From Hofstenia miamia (taxonomy: Eukaryota; Xenacoelomorpha; Acoela; Hofsteniidae), in NCBI GenBank assembly GCA_900660155.1, contig CABFPE010000137.1, forward strand, positions 998,309 through 1,062,308: a stretch of DNA of 64,000 nucleotides, written 5' to 3'. Made by a program: the position numbers and the translations under genes. The stretch's first letter is position 1. Each line of letters begins with the position of its first letter. Shown here piece by piece: positions 61,168 through 64,000 of the stretch. Under the pieces are notes generated by a model. That model saw nothing but the letters and a program-made list of their open reading frames with translations. It had not been told where the DNA came from and did not search any database.

Positions 61168-61413
61168 AGCACATGGGAGTACAACCGAGAATTGCTGAAT
61201 AACGAAAATAATTTTGGTCAATTATATTTTGAATTACAAGCACTTAAGAAATACTTCAAGAACCATAAAATAGTTTTAAAAATTCCTGGGCTGTCTAAGG
61301 TTAAAGTAATTTTTACAGGAAGAGCAAATTATGAATTTCACGGGAAAAACTGCAATAGGCCACGTGGGCGCACAATTGATAAACTTTTCATCTATCTCAC
61401 TTATACTGATTGA
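61168..61413 (+). CDS. Weak candidate exon (unknown protein)
   Basis: The acceptor-like CTTAG ends at 61167 and the frame opens there for 81 codons (start STWEYNRELLNNENNFGQLY) to TGA at 61411-61413. An internal donor-like AAG/GTTAAAG at 61299/61300 would give a 44-codon phase-0 exon. The pyrimidine tract is poor. No family is recognised. It is listed because it shares strand and style with 54174-54494, but chance is a fair explanation. Confidence 0.17.
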   Translation, partial: STWEYNRELLNNENNFGQLYFELQALKKYFKNHKIVLKIPGLSKVKVIFTGRANYEFHGKNCNRPRGRTIDKLFIYLTYTD

Positions 61414-64000
61414 TTATTTAAATGAAATTTGCAAATAGATGTTTCAAAAAGATTCTCTGATACTGACATAGGTGGCCAAAACTAATTACAAAGTTTGCAT
61501 CAGAAAGCAGGCAACAGTATATAGTGCAGTTCAAACAGAGTTGGAATTATTTGTTGAATAGTATGCTTCTATATTTAATATTATCTGTTCGCACAATGCC
61601 ACCATAAATCACACTAAGAATCTCGTATTTTTAAACATGTTTATAAACATGGTAATGTAGCGCCTAAAGGATTTACAAATATTTTCACTGCTAAATGGAG
61701 AAATCGTGCATTTCTCAAATAAATTTTGAATTCTATGTTATCTACAAGATCAGGAGCAAATTTTGTAAACAAACGAAAATATTGTTCAACAAATGCTCGT
61801 GAAAGTATACAAAATGCTTAACTGCTTTATTTTAATGACTTAGACCATTTCATGTCAATGACAACCCCGTGCATGGTTTCTAAACTTGATGCGAACTTAT
61901 TTGACAAGATAATGCCATTTCAATAATCATGTCAACCCTTAGCGAATCATTGTTTAAAGCGACTACAATATAAACAAATTATTAACCGCCGATTCGCTAA
62001 AAGTCATGTCATTATTGCAATTGTATAATTTGGGCAAATAAGTTTACACCCAGTTAGTGCTATGGAAATCCATGCCTCATGCGTGTTCTTTATATACCTA
62101 ATCCATATAAAGTCATACTTTCATTCACAACTATTACCATACTTTGGCAAAGGAAGTCCAGTATATATATATATATATATATCAGATTTTTAATATCATC
62201 CTTATTAATTGAGGAATTTAAAAATTTGAGAATCGACATTCCTATAAAATTGTGTATGCTGACTTTTTGTGGAGTGATTTAGGAATGCACTTAAATCACA
62301 TAATTTCCTATGTAAACATCTTGAATTTTGAAAGTCTAACTTTATTATATCGCAGTAGTTAATGCACTGCTTTATACACAATTTCTAGAATTAAAATATT
62401 AGCAGATATATTATCAAAAGTTTTTATAAATCTTTTGTTACTGAATAATTATTTCATACAAGATTATTCTGTTTTAACAAAAGATCTATGATATGGAATT
62501 AGTCACTATCAAAAATTTAATGAGATTATTGTTTCCCGAAAATCGAATAAAAACTTTTATAGAATGAAAATCAATTTATCGATTATGCTCTAGTACAATA
62601 GGAAGGCTTTATTTGTTTTAAGTTAATTAATAATGCATAATTCTCTCGAATGCACCCAAGTCAACGTCAAATTTATTTCGAATAAATTTATATGATAGAG
62701 TTGAACATCCCATTAATTATCAATACTTGGTAACTTAGGTGCTTGAATGAAAAACCATAGATATTCTCAAGAGTCTACTCAAAGTAATCCAACACAATCT
62801 ATGTTTGTGGAAGATTTCCGAACAAAATAGTGCAAGATATAGTGCACCATTGCAAACAAAATCAGAAAATAAATTCTGAAAATGTATCTGTATTGATCTG
62901 TTATATTTAGTGTTGTCAGCTAACTGAGCTCAATATACCTTCTTGAAACTTAATCCAACCCACGGCCATGTCATTAAAGTGGAGTACTGTGTGCCGCCCT
63001 AACTTCTGGTGGAATGATAAAAGATTATTTAAAGTGGAATACAGTGGGAAGTGAAATGATGTTATATTATTCTATCATTAAGAATGAAATATTCCTTACA
63101 TTAGCTTAGAAGCTAGCCATATGCAATTAATCTTAGCACATGCGCTGGGTAGCAAGATTATCTAAGAAATCTAGGATGTCTCGAATAGCATTCCAATAAT
63201 TACAATGAACGCTTACTATGAGTTTTTAAGAAGTTCATTAGTTGGCAGAAGTGAAATATGGATATTAAAAACGCTCAATTGTAATCCAGCAATTTCAGTT
63301 AACACCTGGTAATGGATGCAGTCACTCCAAATTCAAAGCTGAAATTTATAAATTTTAATGAACAGACCTTTCTTAATTAATTAATCTTGGATAAATAATC
63401 CCAATATAAATAATTATAATGCTTTATTATCCCTAAATGCTAGTTGCTATTCTTCCTAATTCCTGCTTTAATTCCCAATAAAGACCGGCATGTATAAATG
63501 ATAATTCTTAAAAAAATTAGTAAAGCTCTATAAATAACCTACAGAATTAACAAACATCTGTTGTGTGTTTGACTTTGACCTTGGTAACGTTTTGATTGGT
63601 ATTTTTAAACAACATTTAGGAAAGATAATAATATATAAGTTAATTTTAATACAATAAAGCAATACTAAACTTTGCCAGCTAAATTTAATATTTTATTACA
63701 GTTGCATGCGATATATTTTAATGTAAAATTGTTTAATGAGTTCATAGGAATTTCAATTTACAATTTAAAAATATTAATCGTGGTGTAAGAAGTCAAAATT
63801 GAATGTTGTATCATAGCAATAATAATGTGTTACATCTGCTGATCAGAAATTTATTATCAAAGTTAAATATTTCCATTTTTCAAAGAGGTTTAGCTAATAT
63901 TCCTTTATATATATATATATATATATATACAGTGAATAGATGAAAATGTTGAATAGATGTTGAAAAATGAGCCAGTGCTATGTTCATTGGCACCTTAAAA

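Larger units (their letters stand above)
52167..64000. repeat. Right arm of the 11.8-kb inverted repeat
   Basis: Reverse complement of 39333-51166. All ORFs, microsatellites and MITEs of the left arm recur here in opposite orientation. The arm runs off the window end. Outside the entries listed I see no additional feature. Confidence 0.97.

Noticed and set aside
1-64000. tRNA and rRNA genes
   Set aside because: I looked for GGTTCGAATCC-like B boxes with paired A boxes and for conserved rRNA cores and saw none; a covariance-model scan would be decisive.

Overview
The window is AT-rich, repeat-bearing, non-coding-looking DNA from a eukaryote, most likely an invertebrate animal. Pointers are very high A+T, about fifteen (AT)n microsatellites, short non-autonomous hAT-type DNA transposons, and a short interstitial run of the TTAGGG-type telomere unit. 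I found no rRNA, tRNA, snRNA, CRISPR array, operon or recognisable protein family. The clade cannot be fixed from sequence alone; a flatworm, cnidarian or mollusc would all fit.

Layout. 1-8272 is unassigned AT-rich DNA. At 8273-8446 there is a perfect 174-bp fold-back around (AT)14, ending in one N. 8932-11844 is a perfect 1456-bp tandem duplication with one N at the seam. 11845-34000 reads like intron or intergenic DNA. It holds a few candidate exons (best: 16869-16992, phase-compatible with 26225-26319), a 1-kb inverted-terminal-repeat element (22026-23043), a telomere-like tract (27624), a 75-bp dispersed repeat in two copies (27823, 32446) and a possible Penelope-like remnant (31878). 34043-34269 is a hAT MITE with a 7/8 target-site duplication, followed by a six-copy minisatellite of about 161 bp (34394-35362).

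From 39333 to the window end the sequence is one near-perfect inverted repeat. Arms of 11,834 bp (39333-51166 and 52167-64000) mirror each other around a 1000-N gap, with (AT)n on both sides of the gap; paired positions sum to 103333. Every left-arm feature, including a hAT MITE with a perfect 8-bp target duplication, has a mirror copy on the right. The only arm difference I found is a length-neutral patch at about 49819-49970.

No set of genes can be shown to work together. The strongest structural message is that three of the four N-sites sit at a duplication or inversion, and three of the four touch (AT)n, a sequence that is its own reverse complement. This suggests assembly errors, though a true AT-centred palindrome is not excluded. 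Gene calls are low-confidence exon candidates.
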